From Ornatilinea sp. (GTDB lineage Bacteria; Chloroflexota; Anaerolineae; Anaerolineales; Anaerolineaceae): a DNA stretch of 64,000 nucleotides. Under the pieces are notes generated by a model. That model was not told where the DNA came from. It did no database searches and saw only the letters and a list, made by a program, of their open reading frames with translations. Both the position numbers and the translations under genes were made by a program. Below are positions 1 through 7,742 of the stretch, in pieces (position 1 is the stretch's first letter; every line of letters starts with the position of its first letter). Where the stretch lies: the NCBI GenBank assembly GCA_018433975.1, contig JAHDQE010000017.1, positions 35,368-99,367 of the forward strand, written 5' to 3'.

Positions 1-1
1 A

Positions 2-1198
2 CTGGATTGGGGCGCATGGGCAGATGTAGGTATGGCGAGCCGGGGCTTTATTCCGAATTTGATGGCACGAGCCGGCATTGACATGCTTTCACCGGCCGAG
101 GCGGCTCCACAGGTTTACAAGGAATTGGTGTACGGTTTACCGGGTGAGGCTATCCTGGCCGGGTCGTTAGGCATCCTGATTGCTCCGCGTGAAGCAGCCG
201 GTGGTTTGGACCTTGAACGTGCGAATGAGGCGCTGACAACCGGGCAGCCGATTCATGTTATGCTCAGCCGGGCGACCGGGTTGGATTTGGAAGAAGGTGT
301 AATCCTTGAAGCGGAACTCGACCCCAAAGATGAGCCTTTCTTACGGGATCACGCGTTGAATGGCACGCCGCTGCTGCCCGGGGTGATGGGAATTGAAGGA
401 TTTTCTGTGGCGGCTCAACATGTAGCTTCGGTATTGGGCGCGAAAAAAGGCAGTTTCAAAACGGCAAGTCTTGAGGATATTCGCTTCATGGCACCCTTCA
501 AGTTTTACCGGAATGAGCCGCGCCAGGTAACCTGGAAAGCCAGAGTTCATCGTGAAAAAACCGGGCTGGTGGCGTATGTTGTGCTTCAGTCTACGCACGC
601 TTTGCGGATGCAGCCGGAGGAAACCATACAACATTTTTCCGGTAAGGTTCATCTTGTTCCTACAAATGAACCTCTTGGGGCGGGATTGGTTGAACCGCCG
701 CATTGGAACAGCGAAAAAAGCGTTAAGAAAGAGGATATCTACCGCCTGTATTTCCACGGCCCGGCTTTTCAGGTCCTGGAAGGTGTGGAACGTACCAATG
801 GCACGGTGGTGGGCAAGCTCCAAACCGGACTGCCTTCATTTACAGCGAACAAACAAAACCTGGTGAGTCTGCCGTTGTTGGTGGAGCTTTGCTTGCAGAC
901 AGCGGGAGTATATGAGATTGGCGCAACAGGTGCTCTCAGTCTGCCGCAATCGATTGGCTCACTTACTTTGCACCAGCTTGCGATGGGGGTTGAAGATCTT
1001 TTCGCTGAAGTCTATCCCAAGCGGGATACAGATGGCCGGGTGTACTTTGACGCTCGTGTGGTGGATGGCAAGGGAACGGTCTATCTTGAAATGCACAGAT
1101 ACCAGACGTCTTCAATGCCTTATGCAGCTGACAAGAACCTTGTCAAACCGCTTGAAATTCTGATATCCGGCAGCAAACACAAACCGGGGATTGGATGA
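2..1198 (+). CDS. Pfa/polyketide-type synthase, C-terminal part (end of KR + dehydratase), 5' partial
   Basis: The frame is open to the left edge, so this is the C-terminal ~398 residues of a larger multidomain synthase. The first residues (DWGAWADVGMASRG) match the end of a ketoreductase domain. A double-hotdog dehydratase follows. Its first half has the catalytic HxxxGxxxxP motif as HALNGTPLLP, near residue 117 of the visible part, and its second half starts near YFHGPAFQVLEG. A KR followed by a C-terminal DH fits PfaA-like or other iterative type I synthases that make polyunsaturated or highly reduced acyl chains. The stop overlaps the start of the phosphopantetheinyl transferase (ATGA), so the two are co-translated. 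A PfaD-type reductase lies just downstream on the other strand. The product cannot be told from this fragment. Confidence 0.85.
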   Translation: MDWGAWADVGMASRGFIPNLMARAGIDMLSPAEAAPQVYKELVYGLPGEAILAGSLGILIAPREAAGGLDLERANEALTTGQPIHVMLSRATGLDLEEGVILEAELDPKDEPFLRDHALNGTPLLPGVMGIEGFSVAAQHVASVLGAKKGSFKTASLEDIRFMAPFKFYRNEPRQVTWKARVHREKTGLVAYVVLQSTHALRMQPEETIQHFSGKVHLVPTNEPLGAGLVEPPHWNSEKSVKKEDIYRLYFHGPAFQVLEGVERTNGTVVGKLQTGLPSFTANKQNLVSLPLLVELCLQTAGVYEIGATGALSLPQSIGSLTLHQLAMGVEDLFAEVYPKRDTDGRVYFDARVVDGKGTVYLEMHRYQTSSMPYAADKNLVKPLEILISGSKHKPGIG

Positions 1199-1932
1199 CC
1201 TTTATTTACTGGATGCTTTACACGGCCGGGGCGGACAGCCCCGGCTTTTCTCCTTCCAATGGAAAGGATTTCTTCAGCGCGGTTGAATGGGAACATCTGG
1301 CTCGGATGCGCTTTGCGCTCCGACGAAATTCATTTGTGCTTGGCCGCAAGGCTACCAAGGGGCTGCTCCAGGGCTGCTGTTCAGAATTGAAAGAGATTCC
1401 CAAAAACCGCATCAGCATTGAAAACGATGCTTCCGGCGCTCCTTACGCACGGGTGGATGGGAAACGCTTGCCGGGCCGTCTTTCCATCAGCCACAGTGGG
1501 GTGCGTGCATTCTGTGCATATACAGAAGATAATATTGGAATAGGCGTGGACCTGGAGGAGATACAGCCCCGTTCAAAGAGTTTCCTGCTAGATTACTTCA
1601 CGCCTGCGGAGATTGCCGAAGCGGAATCACAACCCCTTGAGAGACAGGCCCTGTGGATTACTGCTGCCTGGAGCGCAAAGGAGGCTGTGCTCAAGGCTCT
1701 GCAGACAGGCCTGCGGGTAGATACCCGGCAGGTGGCGATCAGTTTTCCGGAAACGGATAAACTTGCAAAAGACACACCGGCGTGGATACCCTTCCTTGTG
1801 AACAAAGCGCCGGAACCTGCATATCAATGGCAGGGCTGGTGGCGGGTGGATGAACAACAGGTACTTACACTGGTGCAGGCCCGAATGGATTTGTTGGAAA
1901 GCCCTCCGGTGTTAAAAGAGATTCCGGCCTGA
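1195..1932 (+). CDS. 4'-phosphopantetheinyl transferase (Sfp type)
   Basis: This enzyme moves the phosphopantetheine arm from coenzyme A to a serine of acyl carrier protein domains, turning a synthase into its active holo form. All three Sfp-family signatures are present: LSISHSG near residue 95, GIGVDLEEIQ near 116 with the metal-binding Asp and Glu, and WSAKEAVLKAL near 162. The length of 245 residues is normal for the Sfp group and longer than AcpS. It overlaps the upstream synthase by four bases (ATGA), so its natural substrate is probably the ACP domains of that synthase, as with PfaE in Pfa clusters. The partner assignment is inferred from position. Confidence 0.92.
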   Translation: MTFIYWMLYTAGADSPGFSPSNGKDFFSAVEWEHLARMRFALRRNSFVLGRKATKGLLQGCCSELKEIPKNRISIENDASGAPYARVDGKRLPGRLSISHSGVRAFCAYTEDNIGIGVDLEEIQPRSKSFLLDYFTPAEIAEAESQPLERQALWITAAWSAKEAVLKALQTGLRVDTRQVAISFPETDKLAKDTPAWIPFLVNKAPEPAYQWQGWWRVDEQQVLTLVQARMDLLESPPVLKEIPA

Positions 1933-2013
1933 TCGTACTGCTTGTGATCGACCGGATAAATTTATACCCAAAGCTGGTCTGGCTGGATTGGGCTTGCCAA
2001 CAATATTGCTGTT

Positions 2014-3645
2014 TTACACGGGGAGATAATTTGCCAGGCTTTGGGGCAGGTGGATGCCTTGCAGGTCCAACATTCGCAGACGGAAAAGATAAGCACACCC
2101 TTTCAATAATTGAAGGTTGACATCGACCACATGCCGGTTGGAAACCTCTTCGAGGGTGGTCCCACGCACCCAGTCATTGAAGGCACCCATCGAGGGCCCG
2201 CACCAGATCTGATAGTCCATCCTTCTTTCGGGTACACCCTGGTTTGACCAACGGGAAGACAGCCCCAGATACCAGCGGAACACGAGGGCCATTTTTTGTT
2301 TGGGGTCTTTCTCGGCACGTTCAATCTGGCGGGGGTCACGCTCCGTGAAAAAGGCCACCGTATCACTCCAGACTTCACCCAGGCCGCGCTGGAAGATTTT
2401 GGTTTCCAGCGTTTCTCGCTCCTTTGCCGGGATATCTTCCAATGAATCGTAACGGTTGTAAAGTTCGTAGAGTTTGGAGGCCCGCATGGGGAACAAAGTG
2501 CCGCGTTTGAGAACCTGCACTCTTACGCCCATTTCGAACATATCCGAAGAGGGAGCCATGGTAACATCGGTCATTGCCGCCTGTGCCAGGAGTGCCCGGG
2601 TGTGGTCCGAAGCCCCGGATTCAATACAGGCCTGGTTGATTGAGCCGGTTACTACATAAGCTGCGCCCATCATGAAGGCTGCCAGAGCGGACGCCGGGGT
2701 GCTGATCCCACCACCTGCACCAATCCGCACCGGTGTAGGGTAATTGTATTTTTCCTGTAACTCATCACGATATGCCAGCATGGCGGGGAGGAGTGATACC
2801 AGTGGACGGTTGTCGGTATGCCCTCCGGAATCTCCTTCGGCAGTAATATCGTCGGCTATGGGGACATGCTTTGCCAGTTCAGCCTGAAGCGGGGTGATCT
2901 TTCCTTCTGCCACGAGGTCGGAGAGCATATCCTCCGGTGCGGGTTCCATGAAGCGCCGGGCTACTTCTTTGCGGGAGAGTTTAGCGACGATATGGTTGGC
3001 GATCCGGATTTCTCCGGAGGGCAACTGAGAAAGTCCGCTGGCGCGGTAGTAAACCAGGCTTCGTGTCAGTCCCAGATAAGCGGAAGCTTCAATGTTGCGC
3101 ACACCATGTTTCAGAAAGAGTTCGACTGCATTTCTTTCCATTGCGGGTTCACTCGGGCTGTTGAGGAGGTTAAACATATAGGGACCTTGCGGCAGTGCCG
3201 CCTGGATTTTATGGATAGCTTCTTCAACCCGCGCCGAGATCAACCCGCCAGCGCCAAAAGAACCCATCATTCCGGCCTCTCCCAAAGCAATGACCATTTG
3301 GGTCGAAGAGATGCCGTTTGCCATGGCTCCCCCGTAAAGGGCATAACGCGTTCCATAGGTGGTTTTGAATCCATCATCCCCTAACGACTCGGGAAGGAGA
3401 GCCGGAAGCCAGGCGGCCAGCGGGTGTGTGCCGTTGGGGGCCGGATGGCCTTCCTGTGTCAGGCCGATTTCTTCACCGCGTACAACCGCAAAGAGCGGAC
3501 CGGTCAGGTTGAGCAACTGCAGGCGCTGACTTTCTGAATCAAAGGCTACGGAGTTTTCCGGACCTGCCCATAATAGGTTTAATGGAGAAGATTGGGGCCG
3601 TTTTGTGAAATTGGCTGTCCGTTCGGTTGAGTAAGTTTCATTCAT
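2014..3645 (-). CDS. pfaD: PfaD-family enoyl reductase (2-nitropropane dioxygenase fold)
   Basis: PfaD-type proteins are FMN-dependent TIM-barrel enzymes that act in trans as enoyl reductases of polyunsaturated fatty acid and polyketide synthases. The 543-residue length is typical. Visible features are the PfaD-like N-terminus around residues 25-50, a glycine-rich flavin phosphate site (RIGAGGGISTP, about 303-313) followed by MGAAYVVTGS, and the conserved C-terminal helical extension with YQIWCGPSMGAFNDWV near 480. The gene converges on the synthase and phosphopantetheinyl transferase with about 80 bp between the ends. That separate orientation differs from the usual pfaABCD order. The assignment to PfaD is firm; the partner synthase is inferred from proximity. 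Confidence 0.9.
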   Translation of the reverse strand: MNETYSTERTANFTKRPQSSPLNLLWAGPENSVAFDSESQRLQLLNLTGPLFAVVRGEEIGLTQEGHPAPNGTHPLAAWLPALLPESLGDDGFKTTYGTRYALYGGAMANGISSTQMVIALGEAGMMGSFGAGGLISARVEEAIHKIQAALPQGPYMFNLLNSPSEPAMERNAVELFLKHGVRNIEASAYLGLTRSLVYYRASGLSQLPSGEIRIANHIVAKLSRKEVARRFMEPAPEDMLSDLVAEGKITPLQAELAKHVPIADDITAEGDSGGHTDNRPLVSLLPAMLAYRDELQEKYNYPTPVRIGAGGGISTPASALAAFMMGAAYVVTGSINQACIESGASDHTRALLAQAAMTDVTMAPSSDMFEMGVRVQVLKRGTLFPMRASKLYELYNRYDSLEDIPAKERETLETKIFQRGLGEVWSDTVAFFTERDPRQIERAEKDPKQKMALVFRWYLGLSSRWSNQGVPERRMDYQIWCGPSMGAFNDWVRGTTLEEVSNRHVVDVNLQLLKGCAYLFRLRMLDLQGIHLPQSLANYLPV

Positions 3646-3893
3646 TTAATAGCATCCTTGTAATCAATCTGGAGGCACCTCCTGTTGAATTTGGAGAAAA
3701 ACATAGGATAACCTCACAAGTGTAAACCCTGAAATTCCGGTTGGGTTGCGGTTGAAAAGTGAATTCTGGCGGGCAGTTATCTTTACTTGTGAAACTTAAA
3801 TGCTGTGGGAAAGAAGGTGGCTTGTGAAAATGGAAGAAATTTTTAAGGAAAAATTTAAAGTTCTAAAAGCCTGCAATATTGGCAAGAATAAAC

Positions 3894-3919
3894 TTGAACG
3901 GCATCCGACTCGGTATAAT
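3894..3919 (+). promoter_or_regulatory. Candidate promoter of the sigma factor operon, in the 3646-4014 gap
   Basis: The 370-base gap between the divergent pfaD and sigma factor genes is AT-rich and holds no gene. A perfect -10 hexamer TATAAT lies at 3914-3919, about 95 bases before the sigma factor start. The nearest -35-like hexamer, TTGAAC at 3894-3899, is only 14 bases away, which is short for a housekeeping promoter. The -10 is clear and the -35 is doubtful. A small inverted repeat (GGAGG/CCTCC) at 3671-3682 lies in the pfaD leader. Confidence 0.35.
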
Positions 3920-4014
3920 TAAAAGAAATTGCAATAGAATAGAAGAAATAAACTTTTTTGTCCCCTTTTTCGGGTTGAGAGGTGTTTATTAAGTATAACC
4001 TGCGAGAGAGGGAG

Positions 4015-4581
4015 ATGAGTATTAACGAAAACGTGATGAGTAAATCCCATTCGAACGAGCAGGCATGGACACAGCCGGAATTTGAAGAGGTGTTCAAAGC
4101 GCATTGGGAACGCATTTATAGGGTGGCGTTCCGCCTGACCGGAAGCCCAGATGAAGCGGAAGACCTGGCGCTGGAAGTGTTCTGGCGATTATGGCATCGT
4201 CGGCCTGCCCGGTTGGACAATGTGGCAGGCTGGTTATATCGCGTCGTCTCGAATTTAGGGTATAACGCTCTGCGTGCCGCGCGTCGGCGTCGTCAGCACG
4301 AACAGGAGGCCGGAAACCAGGCGCTTGAAGCCTGTGAAGAAAATTTTCCGGTCCGGGTGGCCGAACAATCTATTGAGCGGGAATATGTGCGGCAGGTTTT
4401 ATCTAAAATGCCTGCCCGTCAGGCTCGCTTGCTGACGCTGCGTTATTCAGGGCTGAATTATCAGGAAATTGCAGAAGCGCTTCAAATTTCTCCCGCCTCC
4501 GTGGGTAAATTGCTGAACCGTGCAGAAAAAGCTTTCTGCCGGATTTATGAGCAAGGAGAGAAAAATGCACTTGAAGAATAG
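4015..4581 (+). CDS. ECF-family RNA polymerase sigma factor
   Basis: The protein has the two-domain layout of extracytoplasmic function sigma factors. Region 2 is near residues 15-85, with FKAHWERIYRVAFRLTG and DEAEDLALEVFWRLW. Region 4 is at about 125-175, with a helix-turn-helix at LRYSGLNYQEIAEALQIS and the typical end SVGKLLNRAEKAF. I chose ATG 4015 because a purine-rich AGAGAGGGAG stretch sits directly before it. A GTG at 3982 would add eleven residues but has weaker spacing. The stop overlaps the start of the zinc-finger anti-sigma factor by 17 bases, the usual arrangement of a sigma factor with its inhibitor. The ABC exporter downstream may be a target or share its function. Confidence 0.92.
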   Translation: MSINENVMSKSHSNEQAWTQPEFEEVFKAHWERIYRVAFRLTGSPDEAEDLALEVFWRLWHRRPARLDNVAGWLYRVVSNLGYNALRAARRRRQHEQEAGNQALEACEENFPVRVAEQSIEREYVRQVLSKMPARQARLLTLRYSGLNYQEIAEALQISPASVGKLLNRAEKAFCRIYEQGEKNALEE

Positions 4582-5722
4582 TGTGCTGCGGATGATGTTG
4601 GACCAGGAGCTTCCTCTGGATGAACTGCATCAGGCAGAGGCTCATCTTTCCGCGTGCGGCGAGTGCCGTCAGCGGCTGGCGGAGATTAAAACGCGCCAAG
4701 AACAGGTCCATGCGGTTTTTTCTGTGCTGGAACCCAACCCGCGCGAAGCCCTTCCAACCGAAAGCACTGCACTCTCCCGGCTCGCACTCAGAGAGAAGGA
4801 GGCATATCCAATGTCCGCAATGAAGATTCGGCGCCCGGTGTGGGTGCTGGTTGTTCTGACTGTTGTGTTTGCGGCTGCATTTACATTCCCACCGGTACGT
4901 GCTTTTGCCAGTGAACTGCTGGCTTTTTTCCGTGTGGAAGAGGTGACGACCATCCCTTTAGATACATTCAGCTTGAAAGACCTTCCAACCGACCCGACTC
5001 TGGTTGAGGCAATCGGAGAATTATTCTCCGAATCGGTCTCTGTTGTGGAAGGCAATCCTGAAGATTATCAACTGGTTGTCGATGCACAAAGCGCGAGCGA
5101 TGCGGCTGGTTTTGAGGTCCGTCTTCCGGTGGGTGTTGATGCACCGGAAGAAATTCGGGTGGATCAAAGTTTTACCTTTGATATTCAGTTGGATGGTACA
5201 AGCGCGCAGCAGGTGGTTGATCAGTTCGGTATGGCGGATGTGGAACTCCCCGCCGAACTGGATGGTGCTGTGATCGAAGTCAGCATCCCAAACCGGGTAA
5301 GCGCCAAATATGGTTCCTGTCCGGATGATAGCGAAGATGAACATAAAGAATGGAACTGGGAATGCATCATCTTTTCACAATCTCCCAGTCCGGTGGTGAG
5401 CGCTCCATCAGATCTGGACCCGGCTTTGCTGGCAGAGATTGGTTTACAGATTCTGGGAGTCAGCCCGGAAGAAGCGGCGGCTTTCAGCCAGTCCGCAGAT
5501 TGGACGACTACTCTCACGATTCCGATTCCACGCGGTGACGTGGAATACCGTGAAGTGCAGGTGGATGGTGTGACGGGATCCCTGTTTGAGCGTCCAACTT
5601 CTGGCGATCCGGATGAAATGCGTGGCTATACTTTGGTCTGGTTGAAGGATGGCATGATCTATTCCATTGTGGGAGGAGATACTCAGACAAAGGCGCTTGA
5701 GCTGGCCGAGAGTTTACCCTGA
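4565..5722 (+). CDS. Zinc-finger anti-sigma factor with one membrane helix
   Basis: This is the probable membrane-bound inhibitor of the overlapping ECF sigma factor. Residues 1-55 hold a ZAS-type zinc-binding motif (HLSACGEC, HxxxCxxC), the sigma-binding module of such proteins. A hydrophobic helix around residues 95-115 (VWVLVVLTVVFAAAFTF) places the rest outside the membrane. The outer part of about 270 residues ends with a DUF4367-like pattern (LVWLKDGMIYSIVGG) seen in other anti-sigma C-termini. I chose ATG 4565 because an AAGGAG ribosome-binding site precedes it by a good distance; an in-frame ATG at 4520 would lie deep inside the sigma gene. The signal sensed is unknown. Confidence 0.85.
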   Translation: MHLKNSVLRMMLDQELPLDELHQAEAHLSACGECRQRLAEIKTRQEQVHAVFSVLEPNPREALPTESTALSRLALREKEAYPMSAMKIRRPVWVLVVLTVVFAAAFTFPPVRAFASELLAFFRVEEVTTIPLDTFSLKDLPTDPTLVEAIGELFSESVSVVEGNPEDYQLVVDAQSASDAAGFEVRLPVGVDAPEEIRVDQSFTFDIQLDGTSAQQVVDQFGMADVELPAELDGAVIEVSIPNRVSAKYGSCPDDSEDEHKEWNWECIIFSQSPSPVVSAPSDLDPALLAEIGLQILGVSPEEAAAFSQSADWTTTLTIPIPRGDVEYREVQVDGVTGSLFERPTSGDPDEMRGYTLVWLKDGMIYSIVGGDTQTKALELAESLP

Positions 5723-5746
5723 TCCATTAACTTTGATGCGATACAA

Positions 5747-5776
5747 TTCCCGGGATGAGATCCTTCATCCCGGGAA
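5747..5776. repeat. Perfect 12-bp inverted repeat between anti-sigma factor and ABC genes
   Basis: TTCCCGGGATGA at 5747-5758 is repeated as an exact inverted copy at 5765-5776 around a six-base loop. No T-run follows on the plus strand, so this does not look like a simple terminator. It sits 24 bases after the anti-sigma stop and 16 bases before the ABC ATPase start. It could be an RNA-stabilising or processing hairpin that sets different expression of the two halves of the operon, or a protein-binding palindrome. Confidence 0.7.
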
Positions 5777-5792
5777 GATTTGAGAAAAGGAC

Positions 5793-6713
5793 ATGACAGA
5801 AACATACGCGATTGAGACCTATCATTTGCGAAAAGAATATGGCCCAAAAGTGGCAGTTCAGGATCTTTCCCTGAGCGTTCGCCGTGGGGAAGTGTTTGGC
5901 TTTTTAGGTCCGAATGGTGCCGGAAAAACGACTTCCATCAAAATTTTACTAGGATTGGTATCCCCAACAGCAGGAGCAGGAGCACTGCTTGGCCGGCCTT
6001 TGGGTGATTTGCAAACCAGGGAACGGATTGGTTTTCTGCCGGAGCATTTTCGTTTTCCTGATTGGTTGACGGGCGAGGAATTTTTGCTATACAACGGTCG
6101 CCTGTGTGGCAAACTGGAAAGAAAATTAGCTTCGCGAGTCAATGAATTGTTAGATCTGGTGGGTTTGACTGCACATCGGAAATTATTGATTAAAACGTAT
6201 TCCAAGGGGATGCTCCAAAGAATTGGATTGGCACAGGCATTGGTGAATGACCCTGATCTGGTTTTTCTCGATGAGCCCACCTCGGGCCTGGACCCGGTGG
6301 GACGCCGCCTGGTGCGGGACATTATTGGAAAGCTTCGGGAAGAAGGGAAAGCGGTATTCCTTAATTCGCACCTGCTCAGCGAGGTGGAAATCACTTGTGA
6401 CAGAGTGGCATTTATCAAATACGGGAAAGTATTGCGAACAGCCGATCTCAAGGAAATGCTTGATGGTGATACACGCCTGGATGTACATGCCGAGGGACTG
6501 ACATCGGAGGTCCTTGAGGGCTTGGCCGAATTTGGAAGGGTGGTGGAAGCACAGGATTCCCGACTGATGATGGTGGTTGACAACAGAACTCGCCTACCTG
6601 ATATTAATCGTTATTTGATTGAAAAGGATGCTAAAGTTTTTGCCTTTACCCCCAAACCAATTGACCTGGAAGATTTGTTTTTGGAAATTATTGGCACGGA
6701 TGGAGGGCTATGA
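5793..6713 (+). CDS. ABC transporter ATP-binding protein (ABC-2 exporter type)
   Basis: This is the cytoplasmic motor subunit of a simple ABC-2 exporter. Walker A is GPNGAGKTTS near residue 40, the signature is YSKGMLQRIGLAQAL near 136, and Walker B is DLVFLDEPTSGLDP near 155, followed by the switch-region histidine in LNSHLLSEVE. The 306-residue length and the small C-terminal extra domain fit the CcmA/NatA group. Its stop overlaps the permease start (ATGA), so the two form one transporter. The substrate is unknown. Linkage to an ECF sigma/anti-sigma pair suggests a role in an envelope or drug stress response, which is inference. Confidence 0.93.
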   Translation: MTETYAIETYHLRKEYGPKVAVQDLSLSVRRGEVFGFLGPNGAGKTTSIKILLGLVSPTAGAGALLGRPLGDLQTRERIGFLPEHFRFPDWLTGEEFLLYNGRLCGKLERKLASRVNELLDLVGLTAHRKLLIKTYSKGMLQRIGLAQALVNDPDLVFLDEPTSGLDPVGRRLVRDIIGKLREEGKAVFLNSHLLSEVEITCDRVAFIKYGKVLRTADLKEMLDGDTRLDVHAEGLTSEVLEGLAEFGRVVEAQDSRLMMVVDNRTRLPDINRYLIEKDAKVFAFTPKPIDLEDLFLEIIGTDGGL

Positions 6714-7543
6714 TGGCAGTCTGGATTATCGCAGAGTTAACGATCAAAGAAGCCGTCCGACGCCGGATTGTGCTGGTAGGTGTTGTGTTAGGCATTGTTC
6801 TGTTGGGGTTTCACGCAGCCGGATTTGGCTATATCAGACAGCAAATTGAAATGTATGGCTCAGAGGGTACCATGAGCCGCTTTGAGTTTTATAATTTCCT
6901 TACCATGTCCGGATTTTACGCGGTCAATTTTCTGGCACTGATGCTGATGGGGTTGACATCTGCCAATGCGCTGGCCGGAGAGATCAATTCCGGCGCGGTG
7001 CAAACGATGGCGGTCAAACCGGTCCGTCGGGTGGAAATTGTTTTTGGAAAATGGTTGGGACTGGCGATCCTTGGTGCGGGGTATTTGTTGTTGATGATGG
7101 GGGGAATGTGCCTGAGCGTCTGGCTTCAAACCCGTTATTTACCTCCTAATCTTCTGACCAGTGCCCTGTTGGTCTATCTAAATGTGTTGTTAATCGAAAC
7201 AGTTGCTCTGGCCGGCAGCAGCAGTCTTTCTACCCTGGCAACCGGTGGGTTGATCTTTGGCCTGTTTGGTGTGTCCTTTGTTGGGGGTTGGGTAGAGCAG
7301 ATTGGCTCCTTTTTGGAGAGCCAACCCGCTGTGGAGTTGGGTATTCTTTCCAGTCTGATTTTCCCCGGTGAGGCCGTCTGGCGACGGGCGGCATATCTGA
7401 TGTCTACCAGCCTGGTTCGCATGATTGGTGGCCCGTTTATTTCAAAATCGGTTCCCAGCCCAATAATGGTGGTTTATGCGTTTGTGTATCTGGTCATCGC
7501 TTTTGTATTGGGGGCGTGGTTATTCTCCCGACGTGATTTATGA
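6710..7543 (+). CDS. ABC-2 type transporter permease
   Basis: This is the membrane partner of the preceding ATPase. The 277-residue protein shows about six hydrophobic helices, starting near residue 18 (IVLVGVVLGIVLLGFHA) and ending with YAFVYLVIAFVLGAWLF before a short basic tail (SRRDL). A loop carrying GEINSGAVQTMAVKPVRR after the second helix is typical of the ABC2_membrane_2/NatB group. The first codon may be ATG 6710 or 6713; both lie just after GGAGGG. The gene ends the operon and is followed by a shared terminator. Confidence 0.88.
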   Translation: MMAVWIIAELTIKEAVRRRIVLVGVVLGIVLLGFHAAGFGYIRQQIEMYGSEGTMSRFEFYNFLTMSGFYAVNFLALMLMGLTSANALAGEINSGAVQTMAVKPVRRVEIVFGKWLGLAILGAGYLLLMMGGMCLSVWLQTRYLPPNLLTSALLVYLNVLLIETVALAGSSSLSTLATGGLIFGLFGVSFVGGWVEQIGSFLESQPAVELGILSSLIFPGEAVWRRAAYLMSTSLVRMIGGPFISKSVPSPIMVVYAFVYLVIAFVLGAWLFSRRDL

Positions 7544-7637
7544 GCCACAGTTTGTTCTTGTTCGGGAAAATCAAAAAGTGTAAACGTTTCTAAAAAGGCT
7601 CTTAAATAAACAACACAAGTTTGCAAGCTAAATATAA

Positions 7638-7670
7638 AAAAAGAAACCGCTATTTTAGGCGGTTTCTTTT
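7638..7670. terminator. Bidirectional intrinsic terminator between convergent genes
   Basis: AAGAAACCGC at 7641-7650 pairs with GCGGTTTCTT at 7659-7668 around an eight-base loop. A-rich sequence flanks the left arm and T-rich sequence the right arm, so it can stop transcripts from both sides. It lies between the ABC permease (plus strand) and deaD (minus strand). Confidence 0.9.
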
Positions 7671-7742
7671 AAGTTTTTGTGTTGGGGTAATTTGCATCGG
7701 CATTTGTTGCATCCGGATTCATGCAGTCGATTGATTTTAATC

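Noticed and set aside
2818..3384. 188-codon plus-strand open frame
   Set aside because: It is a shadow of pfaD with no recognisable domain.
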